Positions 1 through 9,380 of a DNA stretch of 33,095 nucleotides are shown piece by piece (positions within the stretch are counted from its first letter, which is position 1; each line of letters begins with the position of its first letter). The stretch is from Pseudomonas sp. REP124. Lineage in GTDB: Bacteria; Pseudomonadota; Gammaproteobacteria; Pseudomonadales; Pseudomonadaceae. The stretch is from NCBI RefSeq assembly GCF_020164475.1, contig NZ_JAIQWX010000065.1:1-33095 (forward strand), read 5' to 3'. Under the pieces are notes generated by a model that was not told where the DNA came from, made no database searches, and saw only the letters and a program-made list of their open reading frames with translations. The position numbers were made by a program, and so were the translations under genes.

Positions 1-140
1 GCGAAGGGATCCCGAGCCTTGGCGAGGGACCGAACGTCGGGGCGAGACCTTTTGGTTACTTTTGGGGCGCTTGCCAAAAGTGACTCGACCGTCAGGGCGA
101 AACCAGAAGCGGCCGTTACCGCAGCAATGGATATGTACTC
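1..140. repeat. Dispersed Pseudomonas intergenic repeat (partial at window edge)
   Basis: The stretch contains the motif TTTTGGTTACTTTTGGGGCG followed by GCCAAAAGTGAC and the block GCGGCCGTTACCGCAGCAA. I recognise this as a recurring non-coding element downstream of many Pseudomonas genes, often mis-called as small ORFs whose translation includes RAKPEAAVTAAMDMY. No ribosome site or family supports a gene here. It lies beyond the 3' end of csgG and is cut by the window start. The identification rests on memory of the repeat, not on a search. Confidence 0.5.
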
Positions 141-150
141 AACCTCAAAA

Positions 151-252
151 CCGCCATCGCGAGCAGGCTCGCTCCCACAATTTGACCGGGTATATCAGAA
201 AAATCAGCATCGTCAGTGAGGCCGCCTTCGCGGGCAAGCCTCGCTCCTACAG
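151..252. repeat. Two REP elements in the same orientation
   Basis: Two REP units of the CGCGAGCAGGCTCGCTCCCACA / CGCGGGCAAGCCTCGCTCCTACA type lie at about 151-180 and 221-252, both in the same orientation, between the csgG stop and the window edge. They can form individual hairpins and may mark the 3' end of the long secretion operon. No other terminator is visible in 1-284. Confidence 0.75.
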
Positions 253-284
253 ATTGAAACCGGGTATATCCAGGCCGCCTCGGT

Positions 285-1145
285 TCACTCTTCCTCCGGC
301 ACCACCTTGTTCTGAGTCAGATACCGATCCAGCGTCTCATTGGAATCCGTCACCGAATTATCCCCCGCCACCTGCCACAACCGCCGCTCGATCCCCTGCG
401 CCAGCATGTGCCCTACGGCCGCTTCGATCGCCGACAGCACGCACAATTGCGCAGGTTCGTTAGTGGTGTAGCCGACCTCGGCCTCCAGCAATTTCTTGAA
501 CTCGATGAACTTGAACACGCCGGCACTGCGGGCCACGGAGTAGATGGTCTTGCTGGTCATCACGTTGGCCAGCACCTGCCCGCTGCGCACATCCACTGCC
601 CGCAGGTTCACGGTGACCTGGTCCACGCGGTACTCGCGGGAGATGTCGATACCCAGGTAGCGTGCCCCTTCCCCGCCGCTGCGCACGTTGGTGTCGTAGG
701 CGATGATCCCGCCCTCGAGCATCATGTTCGCAGCCTGCAGCGGTGGCAGTTCGGACTGGATGTTCACCGGGGTGTTGGGTTTCTTCTGCGAGGCACGGAT
801 GATCTTGCGTTCGGTCAGAAGGTTCTGCAGCCCTTCACGCTCGAGCACCACGAACCAGCCGCTGGCCTGCATGGCGTCCATCAGCATGCTCGCCGCGCCC
901 TGGGTGACGCTGGTGGAGAACGAGCTGGCCGGGGTCGGTTTGTACTGACCGGTCTGGTCGCGGAAACCGTACACCACTGCCATCAAGCGACCCTTTGGCC
1001 GAGGCATGTTGATCAAGTCGTAGTAGGTCGAAGCCCTGGGGGTCAGGGTCGGGGTTCTTTCGTCCTGCTCGGCCGGCATCGGCTCGCGCAGACTGCAACC
1101 TGTCAATGCCGCCAACATCAGCCCTAGCGCAATTATCTTTTTCAT
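285..1145 (-). CDS. csgG: CsgG, curli-type outer-membrane secretion lipoprotein
   Basis: The 286-residue product matches the length and sequence pattern of E. coli CsgG (277 aa), the nonameric outer-membrane pore that exports unfolded curli subunits. A lipobox LTGC places the lipidated cysteine at residue 17. Family blocks are clear: PTLTPRAS, ERxGLQNLLTERKIIRASQ, SGGEGARYLGI and GYTTNEPAQLCVLSAIEAAV. The start ATG at 1145 follows GAGGGGAG. In the pore constriction the E. coli triad Tyr51/Asn55/Phe56 (mature numbering) reads Thr/Ser/Phe here (precursor T71, S75, F76), so the eyelet should be chemically different. It is the last gene of the operon after csgE and csgF, with 30 bp between csgF and csgG. 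No csgA, csgB, csgC or csgD is seen. Family certain; substrate unknown. Confidence 0.95.
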   Translation of the reverse strand: MKKIIALGLMLAALTGCSLREPMPAEQDERTPTLTPRASTYYDLINMPRPKGRLMAVVYGFRDQTGQYKPTPASSFSTSVTQGAASMLMDAMQASGWFVVLEREGLQNLLTERKIIRASQKKPNTPVNIQSELPPLQAANMMLEGGIIAYDTNVRSGGEGARYLGIDISREYRVDQVTVNLRAVDVRSGQVLANVMTSKTIYSVARSAGVFKFIEFKKLLEAEVGYTTNEPAQLCVLSAIEAAVGHMLAQGIERRLWQVAGDNSVTDSNETLDRYLTQNKVVPEEE

Positions 1146-1175
1146 GTCCTTAACTCCCCTCGATCCGAATCCCTA

Positions 1176-1592
1176 TCAATTCAGGCCGTTAACCTTGATT
1201 TCGGAAACTTCGCCTGTAGCCCGATCGGTCACTTCAATCGTCAGTGCACCCGAGTCGTCGACGACGTTGACGATGAACGCGTCGGTGGACAGGCTTCCCG
1301 TGTTGCCATTGTTGATGTTGTCCAGCAACTGCCCCAGCAACCGCGATTGCAGCTGCGCGCTGAAGCGTTCCAGGGCCGAGGTACCGGTGGCCGCAGTGCG
1401 ACTCTTCAAATCAGGGTCGTCGTAGTCGTTCTGCGCCTGGGCGTTATTGAGCAGCCAGGTGCCGTTCAACGGGTTGCCGCCGAACGATGGGTTGACCGGG
1501 GTGTAGACCAGCTCGGTGGCCTGGACCAGCGCACTGGCGCCGAGTCCCAGCAGGCACAGACCCGCGCTTTGCAAAATCACTGTTGTTTTCAT
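1176..1592 (-). CDS. csgF: CsgF, curli assembly factor
   Basis: The 138-residue product has the same length as E. coli CsgF and carries its hallmark N-terminal segment NPSFGGNPLNGTWLLNNAQAQN-like, here right after a signal peptide of about 25 residues ending ALVQA. In E. coli this mature N-terminus plugs into the CsgG channel and the C-terminal part nucleates fibres at the cell surface. The C-terminal half (LLGQLLDNINNG, ITVTDRATGE-like) also follows CsgF. The ATG overlaps the csgE stop as ATGA, implying translational coupling. All the CsgG-binding region is intact, so a gated CsgG:CsgF pore is likely even though no curli subunit gene is nearby. Confidence 0.95.
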   Translation of the reverse strand: MKTTVILQSAGLCLLGLGASALVQATELVYTPVNPSFGGNPLNGTWLLNNAQAQNDYDDPDLKSRTAATGTSALERFSAQLQSRLLGQLLDNINNGNTGSLSTDAFIVNVVDDSGALTIEVTDRATGEVSEIKVNGLN

Positions 1593-1978
1593 AATTCGTC
1601 CCTCTCAAGGTCCGTGGTGTCCTGCAACAAGGCTTCCAGTTTTTTCTGCACAATCTGTCCGCGTACCCAGTCGGCGGCGTCATAGGCCTCGTCCTTGAGC
1701 TCCACGGTGTTCGGCGGCAGAAAGCGCCGATAAATCAGTCTTTGTTGAAACTCCACAGTCACCAGGCTGCCCCAGCGAGCCGATGGCCGTTCGCGTACCA
1801 CCAGGTTGAAATCCATCGGGCTGGTGGCCCGCAGGCGTTCACTGAACGAGTAGTAAAAGTCGTGACCGATGTGCGAGATCGTGTCGTCGATGATGAACCC
1901 GAGCATCTCGTCCTCTTCCGCGGCCGAGGCCACGCCGGCGCTCAGCACCAGGATCAGCGCCAGGCAGAAGCGGTTCAT
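1589..1978 (-). CDS. csgE: CsgE, periplasmic gatekeeper of the CsgG pore
   Basis: The 129-residue product equals the length of E. coli CsgE. A signal peptide covers residues 1-19 or so (LVLSAGVASA). The conserved blocks SHIGHDFYYSFSE and RERPSARWGSLVTVEF are diagnostic, and the acidic C-terminus TTDLERDEL parallels the E. coli TGDLAHDEF ending. CsgE caps CsgG from the periplasm and selects substrates. The ATG at 1978 overlaps the preceding pseudopilin stop as ATGA, so csgEFG is welded into the pseudopilus operon rather than standing alone. A longer upstream reading frame exists but lacks the signal peptide at its start and only shadows the pseudopilin gene. Confidence 0.95.
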   Translation of the reverse strand: MNRFCLALILVLSAGVASAAEEDEMLGFIIDDTISHIGHDFYYSFSERLRATSPMDFNLVVRERPSARWGSLVTVEFQQRLIYRRFLPPNTVELKDEAYDAADWVRGQIVQKKLEALLQDTTDLERDEL

Positions 1979-2511
1979 GGCTGCAACGCCTGTGGCGCGG
2001 TGGACTGACCCTTGACCGGGCCGGTGCCATCGGTAAAGGCTTTCTCGGCCACGAACTGCCAATCCTTGTAGCTGGCCATGCCATTGAAGTCCGACCACTG
2101 CGCGGGAAAGCCCGTCTGCTTGAGCGGCTTGTCGGTGGACGCGCTGCTGATGCCGGTAATACGCCCGTCGAAGCCGCGCATCAAAAACCATTCACCGCCA
2201 TTGATCGGGTCCGGATAGAGCTGGCGCAGATGATGTTTGGCGCTGGGAAAACGCTCGTCCTGCAACAGGTCGGCCAGCTCTTTCGGGTACTGGGCCAGGC
2301 CAGGCGAACTGCGGTAGTAGCTGCGCAGCGCCTGGGCGTACTGGGTGCCGACCCAGAGCAACTGGTTTTCCCGGTCGCGGCGCGAGGCGGTGGCCCACAG
2401 TTCACCGGCACTGGCCAGGCCCATGCCCATCACCACAATCAGCATCAGCACGCCCAGGTAGGTGAAACCACCCTGGGAAGCCGGCTTACCACTCGGAATA
2501 AAGGCTGCCAT
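1975..2511 (-). CDS. Minor pseudopilin lacking Glu5
   Basis: A 178-residue protein with a type IV prepilin-like N-terminus: leader of 15 residues ending GG, cleavage expected before Phe16, then FTYLGVLMLIVVMGMGLA as the hydrophobic helix. The residue at mature +5 is Gly rather than the usual Glu. In T2SS the pseudopilin lacking Glu5 is the tip protein GspK, so a tip or initiator role is plausible, although the protein is shorter than GspK. The rest (RDRENQLLWVGTQYAQALRSYY, FPSAKHHLRQLYPDP) resembles a family of pseudopilins common in T2SS/MSHA-like clusters. It overlaps the previous gene by 26 bp and csgE by 4 bp. Confidence 0.85.
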   Translation of the reverse strand: MAAFIPSGKPASQGGFTYLGVLMLIVVMGMGLASAGELWATASRRDRENQLLWVGTQYAQALRSYYRSSPGLAQYPKELADLLQDERFPSAKHHLRQLYPDPINGGEWFLMRGFDGRITGISSASTDKPLKQTGFPAQWSDFNGMASYKDWQFVAEKAFTDGTGPVKGQSTAPQALQP

Positions 2512-2860
2512 CACGCGCCCTCCCTGTGGCACCGCTCTTGATGTCCGACACGCCGCCAGCGACGCCTTCAGGCGGTGGCACCATGACCCAGGTGTCCTTG
2601 CGCTCGGCAATCGGGTCCATCGGCGGGTTGCGCAGGTAGCGCAGTTCCACCAGTTGATCGAGGGAATCGGGGTAACGCCCGGTGTCGCCGTAGTAGTGAT
2701 CCAGCGCCTCGCGCATGGCCGACAGGCTCTGACGCAGCGTGGTCTCCTTGGAGGCCTCCAGGCTGTTGAAGTAGCGTGGCAAGGCAATGGTCATCAGGGT
2801 TGCGATGATTGCCATGACCACCATCAGTTCCAACAGGGTAAATCCCTTTTGCCGGCGCAT
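2486..2860 (-). CDS. GspG/H-like pseudopilin
   Basis: A 124-residue pseudopilin. MRRQKG is a short positively charged leader; cleavage is expected after Gly6 to give FTLLELMVVMAIIATLM, with the conserved Glu at mature +5. The remainder (YFNSLEASKETTLRQSLSAMREALDHYYGDTGRYPDSLDQLVELRYLRNPP) is the standard major/minor pseudopilin layout with a GRYP block, though it lacks the full calcium-binding C-terminus of true GspG. The ATG at 2860 lies 4 bp after the stop of the preceding pseudopilin. A prepilin peptidase encoded elsewhere must process it. Confidence 0.88.
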   Translation of the reverse strand: MRRQKGFTLLELMVVMAIIATLMTIALPRYFNSLEASKETTLRQSLSAMREALDHYYGDTGRYPDSLDQLVELRYLRNPPMDPIAERKDTWVMVPPPEGVAGGVSDIKSGATGRARDGSLYSEW

Positions 2861-2864
2861 ATGC

Positions 2865-3338
2865 TCACCACTCCCGGTACGCGATGCCGTTGAGGCCTTT
2901 GCCACGGGCCTTGGAGTAGACGTCGAAGACGTCCTGGCCATCCCGTGGGTTTTCCGCCGAACTGTCGTAGGAGCGCAGGCCCCAACCACCTTCGTCGTCA
3001 CGCTTGACCGTCGCCAGCGGGTCGTGGGGAATGCGCCGCAGGAAGTAGAACTTGGCGCCCTTGGCACTGCGCACGTCACGCACGCCCTCGACCAGCACTT
3101 TCAGGTTCGGCGGATAGCCGCTGCTGTCCAGCGACTTCTCGATGTAGCCCGCATCGAAGGCCCGTTTGTAGGCATCGATGGCATCGCGGATCTGGTACAG
3201 CGCAGTGCGCAGATCCTGCTCCTTGCCACGGCGCACCAGGGTCTCGGTCAGCGGCGCGGCCATGCCGGCCAGCAGGCCGATCAGGGCCAGCGTGACGACG
3301 ACTTCGATCAGGGTGAACCCGCGTTGCGAGGCGTTCAT
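2865..3338 (-). CDS. GspG-like pseudopilin
   Basis: A 157-residue pseudopilin from ATG 3338; a TTG two codons upstream at 3344 overlaps the secretin stop and is a possible alternative start. The leader MNASQRG precedes FTLIEVVVTLALIGLLAGMA with Glu at mature +5. The globular part keeps a GYPPNLKVLVEGV block and an HDPL block like GspG, and ends in an aromatic AYREW; the next pseudopilin also ends in an aromatic motif (LYSEW). It is the first of three consecutive pseudopilins after the secretin. A GGGAAG Shine-Dalgarno precedes the ATG. Confidence 0.88.
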   Translation of the reverse strand: MNASQRGFTLIEVVVTLALIGLLAGMAAPLTETLVRRGKEQDLRTALYQIRDAIDAYKRAFDAGYIEKSLDSSGYPPNLKVLVEGVRDVRSAKGAKFYFLRRIPHDPLATVKRDDEGGWGLRSYDSSAENPRDGQDVFDVYSKARGKGLNGIAYREW

Positions 3339-3340
3339 GA

Positions 3341-5197
3341 TCAAGGCTTCCCGACGCTGATTTCGACGTTGGTGTTGGGGTTGACGCTGGTGTTGGTGGC
3401 AATCGGCCGATCCAGTTGCTGTGGTTGTACCGACGACTGCAGGCTGCGATCCGGCGCCTGGATGTGCATGCTGGTTTCGGTGCCGGTGGTGAACTCCATG
3501 TCCGACGGGCTCTGGTACGGCAGGTTGCGCACCACCCGTGGAGTGATCGACAGCACCAGCTCGGATTTGCCCACGGTGTCCTTGTTGCTGCCGAACAGGC
3601 GGCCAATACCCGGAATGTCGCCCAGCCCCGGAATCTTGTTGCCAGTGGAGCCATGGTCGTTACGCATCAGGCCGGCGAGGATCTGGGTTTCGCCATCGTG
3701 CAGACGCAGGGTGGTCTGGGCGTTGCGGGTGTCGACCTGGACCGGAATGGTGCCTTGGCGGGTCGGTTCCAGCGGCGTGGCGTTACTCACTTCCAGCGCA
3801 ACCTTGATCGCCACTTCGTTGTTCAGGTGTACGGTTGGCTGCACTTCCAGTTTCAGACCGACGTCCAGGTAAGTCACGCTTTCGGTGATCACCGGCCCTT
3901 GGGTCGACGGCACCGAAGTGGCGCTGATGATCGGCACGCGCTGACCGATGTGGATACGCGCCTGTTCACGGTTGCTGACGCGGATCACCGGGCTTGCCAG
4001 GGTGTTGATGTCGTTGTCCTGGGCGTTGATCTTGGCCTGCGGCGACGGCGAGATGGTGATCCGGCTGGAGTTGATGCCCTTGAGCTGATCGAGCAGGGTC
4101 ACTGCCGAACCATCGCTGTTGACCACGCCGAAGGTGTTCGGCCATTGCAGGCCAAGATCAAGGATGCGCTGGGTGGCGACTTCCATCACTTCCACTTCCA
4201 GCACCACTTCAGGGTTGGACTGATCCTGCGATTGCAGCAGCTTCTCGGCCATGCGGATCGCGTCGCCGGTGTCGCGCATGGTCAGGGTGTTGAGGCGCTC
4301 ATCGACGAACACGTCACGGGTCTTGAGCATGGTCTTTACCATGTTCAGCGCGGTGTTGGCATCGATGCTGGTCAGGTAGAAAGTGCGCATCACCAGCTCT
4401 TGATAATCCTTGAGCTTCTGCGGCGAATCCGGGTAGATCAGCAGGGTGTTTTCGTTCACCACTTTCTGGTGCAGCTGGTTCTGTTGCAGCAGCAGCGCCA
4501 CGGCGTCCTCGATGCGCACGTCACGCACGAAGATGGTGGCTTTCATGTCCGGGCGCAGGTCCTTGTCGAAGATGAAGTTCAGACCGGCGACCTGGGACAG
4601 CACTTCGAAAATGGTCTTCAGATTGGCATCGCGAAATTCCAGGGTCACCGGCTTGTCCAGGCGGGTGCGCAGCTGCGGGTACTGAATCACGTTGCGGCTC
4701 TGCACCAGACGGACGTTGCTTTGCAGTTCCAGGGCGCCTTCGTTGTTGGGGTCCAGTTCGAGGATCTGTTTGACCTGACGGTCGGCCCCGTAGATGTCAC
4801 CGCGACGCAGATCGCCACGGGCCAGTTCGAGTTTTTCGTCGAGGCTGCGCATGTGATCGAGCTGACGGATGTTGTCCTGGGCGCGACGGTTGTTCGGCTC
4901 GATGGCCAGCACCCGCCCGTAGGTCAGGCGAGCGGTGGCGAAGTCGCGCTGGGTGCGGGCCATGTCGCCTTGGGCCAGCAGCGCGGTCACGGCGCGCGCG
5001 CGGCCGCTGGTCAGCGCCAGGTGAAGTTCGGTGTCCCGTGGGTTTTCGCGCAAACCTTCTTCGATCCGCGCCAGGCCGGCTTCGTACTGACCCGATTCCA
5101 TCAGGCTGACGCCTTCATCCTTGGCCACCTGGGCCGAGCTGCAGGCAGCCAGACCGGCACACAGGCACATGCTCAAAAACAGACGGGATTTGTTCAT
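3341..5197 (-). CDS. Lipoprotein secretin with N-terminal TPR domain (GspD/PilQ/MshL type)
   Basis: A 618-residue outer-membrane secretin forming the exit channel of a type II secretion or type IV pilus machine. A lipobox LAAC gives a lipidated Cys19. Residues about 26-165 are TPR-like (NPRDTELHLAL, IEPNNRRAQDNI, LDPNNEGALELQS). An STN-like N0 domain spans about 180-255 (VTLEFRDANLKTIFEVLSQVAGLNFIF), an N1-like domain 265-325, and the secretin domain 335-556 (EVEVMEVATQRILDLGLQW, GQRVPIISAT, KIPGLGDIPGIGRLFGS, SELVLSITPRVV). The attached TPR and lipid anchor may replace a separate pilotin. The ATG at 5197 overlaps the upstream gene by 4 bp. An in-frame extension to 5287 lacks the lipobox at its start and is rejected. 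Confidence 0.93.
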   Translation of the reverse strand: MNKSRLFLSMCLCAGLAACSSAQVAKDEGVSLMESGQYEAGLARIEEGLRENPRDTELHLALTSGRARAVTALLAQGDMARTQRDFATARLTYGRVLAIEPNNRRAQDNIRQLDHMRSLDEKLELARGDLRRGDIYGADRQVKQILELDPNNEGALELQSNVRLVQSRNVIQYPQLRTRLDKPVTLEFRDANLKTIFEVLSQVAGLNFIFDKDLRPDMKATIFVRDVRIEDAVALLLQQNQLHQKVVNENTLLIYPDSPQKLKDYQELVMRTFYLTSIDANTALNMVKTMLKTRDVFVDERLNTLTMRDTGDAIRMAEKLLQSQDQSNPEVVLEVEVMEVATQRILDLGLQWPNTFGVVNSDGSAVTLLDQLKGINSSRITISPSPQAKINAQDNDINTLASPVIRVSNREQARIHIGQRVPIISATSVPSTQGPVITESVTYLDVGLKLEVQPTVHLNNEVAIKVALEVSNATPLEPTRQGTIPVQVDTRNAQTTLRLHDGETQILAGLMRNDHGSTGNKIPGLGDIPGIGRLFGSNKDTVGKSELVLSITPRVVRNLPYQSPSDMEFTTGTETSMHIQAPDRSLQSSVQPQQLDRPIATNTSVNPNTNVEISVGKP

Positions 5198-5715
5198 TGC
5201 GCGCTCCCTACAGACAGAGTCTGGGACAAATGCAGAGGCAGATAGACCAGGCTCAGTTCCATGTCGGAAATCCGCTCGATCTTCCATGTTTCGTCGATTA
5301 CATCCCCTTTGCGCACGACGTAAATCTTCTCGCCGTTCTGCAAGAACACCTGCAGATCGGTACGGTCATCCATCCGGCCGACGAACTGGAACGGCATCGG
5401 TGGTGCAGTCGGGGCCTGCACGACCGGGGCGACGGTGACGGGTTGCTCGGTGACGACGGCCAGGGTCGGCGCCGCTTTCCAGCTGCGGGCAGCGAACAGA
5501 TCGCCGGCCGGGCCCAGGTCCTTGATTGCCGCTGGCGCCGCTGCAGCCTTGGCGGCCGGCGTTTTGCCGTCGGCGCTGGCCTTGGCGGGCGTGGCCACGG
5601 CGGCCACTTCCACATCGGCTTCTTCGGCCGGTTTGAAGGCATCGGAGAACCAGGTCAGCGCTGCCGCCGCACCCAGGAACGCCACCCAACCCACTACTCG
5701 TTTGCTGTTCATCAT
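5194..5715 (-). CDS. GspC/PilP-like bitopic inner-membrane protein
   Basis: A 173-residue protein with a short cytoplasmic N-terminus, one membrane segment at about residues 8-24 (VVGWVAFLGAAAALTWF), an Ala/Pro-rich periplasmic linker (about 28-105), and a small globular end: FQFVGRMDDRTDLQVFLQNGEKIYVVRKGDVIDETWKI. That last part follows the homology-region/PilP pattern that docks on the secretin N0 domain. Its place just before the secretin supports this. The start codon overlaps the preceding gene by 4 bp; ATGATG offers two possible starts three bases apart. Confidence 0.8.
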   Translation of the reverse strand: MMNSKRVVGWVAFLGAAAALTWFSDAFKPAEEADVEVAAVATPAKASADGKTPAAKAAAAPAAIKDLGPAGDLFAARSWKAAPTLAVVTEQPVTVAPVVQAPTAPPMPFQFVGRMDDRTDLQVFLQNGEKIYVVRKGDVIDETWKIERISDMELSLVYLPLHLSQTLSVGSAQ

Positions 5716-6260
5716 GACCTCGACAGGTAAAGGGTCATGCGGATCCGTCCGTTAAGGTCGGTGTCGGCGATCTTCTTGCGTTGCAACTCCAGGTCTTCCA
5801 CCACCACCGCCGGCAACTGCCCGAGCAAGGCGTGCATGAAGCGCCGCAGTTGCGGGTAGCTGCCACGCACCGGCAGCAGAATCTGATAGCGGGCCAGGTG
5901 AGTCTTCGGATCGATCCCCAGCGAGTACTCGCCCCGTGCCAGGGTGATGCGTTCCTGGGCGGCCAAGGCGTAGATCTTGTCGATGGCGACGGTGGCCTGC
6001 GGCTGCGACGGCAACTTGCTGCGGAAATCATCGAGCTGGCGCTGCGGCACCACCGGAGCGGCCACCGTGCCGTCTTCGACCTTGGCCAGGTACTCGCGGG
6101 CTTCGCGGGTCTGCTGGCTGAGGCTTTGCAGCGACTGCCAGTCCGGCAGCAGACCGGCCAGGCCGTACACCAGCGCAACCACCACCAGGGCCATGCCAGC
6201 CAGGCCAGGCACGCCCAGACGTTGCAGGTATTCACGGACGATCAATTTAGGGATTTGCAT
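5712..6260 (-). CDS. PilO/GspM-like inner-membrane protein
   Basis: A 182-residue protein with one membrane helix at about residues 16-40 (VPGLAGMALVVVALVYGLAGLL), a coiled-coil-prone stretch (SLQSLSQQTREAREYLAKVEDG) and a ferredoxin-like periplasmic domain ending LPVRGSYPQLRRFMHALLGQLPAVVVEDLELQRKK. The latter is the standard PilO/GspM pattern. It overlaps the preceding PilN-like gene by 14 bp. It should pair with the PilN-like protein to form the inner-membrane platform. Confidence 0.82.
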   Translation of the reverse strand: MQIPKLIVREYLQRLGVPGLAGMALVVVALVYGLAGLLPDWQSLQSLSQQTREAREYLAKVEDGTVAAPVVPQRQLDDFRSKLPSQPQATVAIDKIYALAAQERITLARGEYSLGIDPKTHLARYQILLPVRGSYPQLRRFMHALLGQLPAVVVEDLELQRKKIADTDLNGRIRMTLYLSRS

Positions 6261-6804
6261 CGCCGATCTCCCAAGTGGCCGACAGGTTGAAACGAACCGG
6301 TTGCTCCGGCACGTTGGTCACGATTTCGTGGCTCAGCAGCGACACGTCGGACAGCTCGTCGGTTGCCTCCAGGCGCTGGTGGAAGTCGAGCATGGCTTCC
6401 AGGTCCCGGGCTTCGGCGCTGATCCGCACCTGGCCCTTGCGTGCATCCGGAGTCAGGCTCAGCAGTGCGACGTTTTCCCGAGGCATGGCTTCAAGGGTGG
6501 AGAACAGGCGCTCCCAAGGGCGGCGCAGCTGTTGCGAGACCTTGCGCATTTCCGCCAGGTTCTGTGCCTGTTCGCGGGTTTCCGCCGGGCTCAGGCTGAC
6601 TTTGCCGCCGGTGCCGGTACCTGTGTCGCCGCTGAGTACGCGCTGGGTGGTCTGCAGGTGGCCTTGCTGTTGTTCGGCCTCCCCGCTCAGGTGTTGCTGA
6701 ACCACCATGCAGGTCAGCGCCAGTACCACACCGACGGCCAGCAGGCTCCAGCCCAAAGGGGTCGACCGGCTGCGGGGTTGAAAGTCGAGCATCAAGGCGC
6801 GCAT
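6247..6804 (-). CDS. PilN-like inner-membrane protein
   Basis: A 185-residue protein with a short basic cytoplasmic N-terminus (MLDFQPRSRSTPLGW), one membrane helix at about 17-37, a helical linker rich in Gln/Glu, and a C-terminal domain (LEAMPRENVALLSLTPDARKGQVRISAEARDLEAMLDFHQRLE) that matches the PilN/Fimbrial-assembly layout. In pilus machines the PilN N-terminus binds PilM. One base separates it from the preceding gene and it overlaps the next by 14 bp. Confidence 0.8.
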   Translation of the reverse strand: MRALMLDFQPRSRSTPLGWSLLAVGVVLALTCMVVQQHLSGEAEQQQGHLQTTQRVLSGDTGTGTGGKVSLSPAETREQAQNLAEMRKVSQQLRRPWERLFSTLEAMPRENVALLSLTPDARKGQVRISAEARDLEAMLDFHQRLEATDELSDVSLLSHEIVTNVPEQPVRFNLSATWEIGDANP

Positions 6805-6805
6805 A

Positions 6806-7589
6806 TCAGGCCACCGCCCGGGACATGACGTACAGGCAATCGTGTACGCCAGCCCGGTCCTCTTCGAGGGTCCGCAGGTGCACGCCGTGAATCTCGGGGT
6901 GCGATTCGATGCGCGCCGGAGCGTGCAGGTAAACGTTCAGCGGCCGTTCGCTGGTGGAGGCCAGCAGCTGGCTTTCACGGCCGATCAGCGCGGTCAGCGC
7001 GGCATCGCTGTCGTTGCTGCCCACCGAACGCACCGAGGTCCAGCGCCCTTCGCGGGCGACCAGCAACACGCTGCGTACGGGTTCTGCGACCACGAACAGG
7101 AAGTCGCCGGTTTCGAAGCTCTTGTCGAAGTGGTTGAAGGCCGCCATCAGGTACGGCTGCACCGACTTCAGATGCAGTTTGCGAGCGCTGGCCAGTGCGC
7201 GCAGACGCTCCAGCAAATCCTGTGGCAGCGCCGTGGCGATCCGGTCGTAGCCGGCAGGCTCGGCCGAGAGCACCAGGCTCCAGGGCTGGTTCGCCACGCC
7301 GTACAGGTCTTCGAAGCACAGTTGGGCGAAACCCTGCAGTTCGTCGGGGCTGCTGATCTGCTCACTCCAGGGCACCAGGCAGAAGCGGCTGAAGTGACCG
7401 GAAACCACCACGGTCAGCTCCGAGCCTGCGCGGGCATGCTCGCCCAGCAGGCGGTCGAGGGTTTCCAGGGCCACGGTCCAGGCGCCGAAGCCTTCGTCGA
7501 TGTAGCCGACGCTGCCCAGCCACAGGGTTTGACTGCCCTGACGCTGACCCAGGCCGACACCACTGGCGCCGATGACGGCGACAAAACGC

Positions 7590-7609
<20 letters not shown>
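6806..7609 (-). CDS. PilM/GspL-cytoplasmic-like protein
   Basis: A 267-residue soluble protein at the position of PilM (or the cytoplasmic part of GspL), between the ATPase and the PilN/PilO pair. I chose the GTG start at 7609 because GAGGAG sits seven bases upstream; a longer frame to 7684 begins inside gspE and has no such signal. It overlaps gspE by 20 bp. Sequence similarity to PilM is weak by eye: segments such as LTVVVSGHFSRFCLVPW and LHLKSVQPYLMAAFNHF fit the actin-like fold of MshI/PilM. There is no membrane segment. Assignment rests mainly on gene order. Confidence 0.68.
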
Positions 7610-9296
<1,687 letters not shown>

Positions 9297-9380
9297 GGCT
9301 TGCTCTCCAACGCCCGGGGCTTTGAGCCCTGTCGGCGCGGCGAGCAATTGCGGCGGGTGCCGGAACGTCTTGTCGCGCCA

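Noticed and set aside
19..463. Small open frames near the left edge
   Set aside because: They fall in a dispersed Pseudomonas repeat and REP elements or opposite csgG, and have no supporting signal.
3416..5245. 609-codon plus-strand frame opposite the secretin
   Set aside because: It is antisense to a complete secretin with all family blocks; its protein is His/Gln/Val-rich low-information sequence typical of reverse-frame artefacts.
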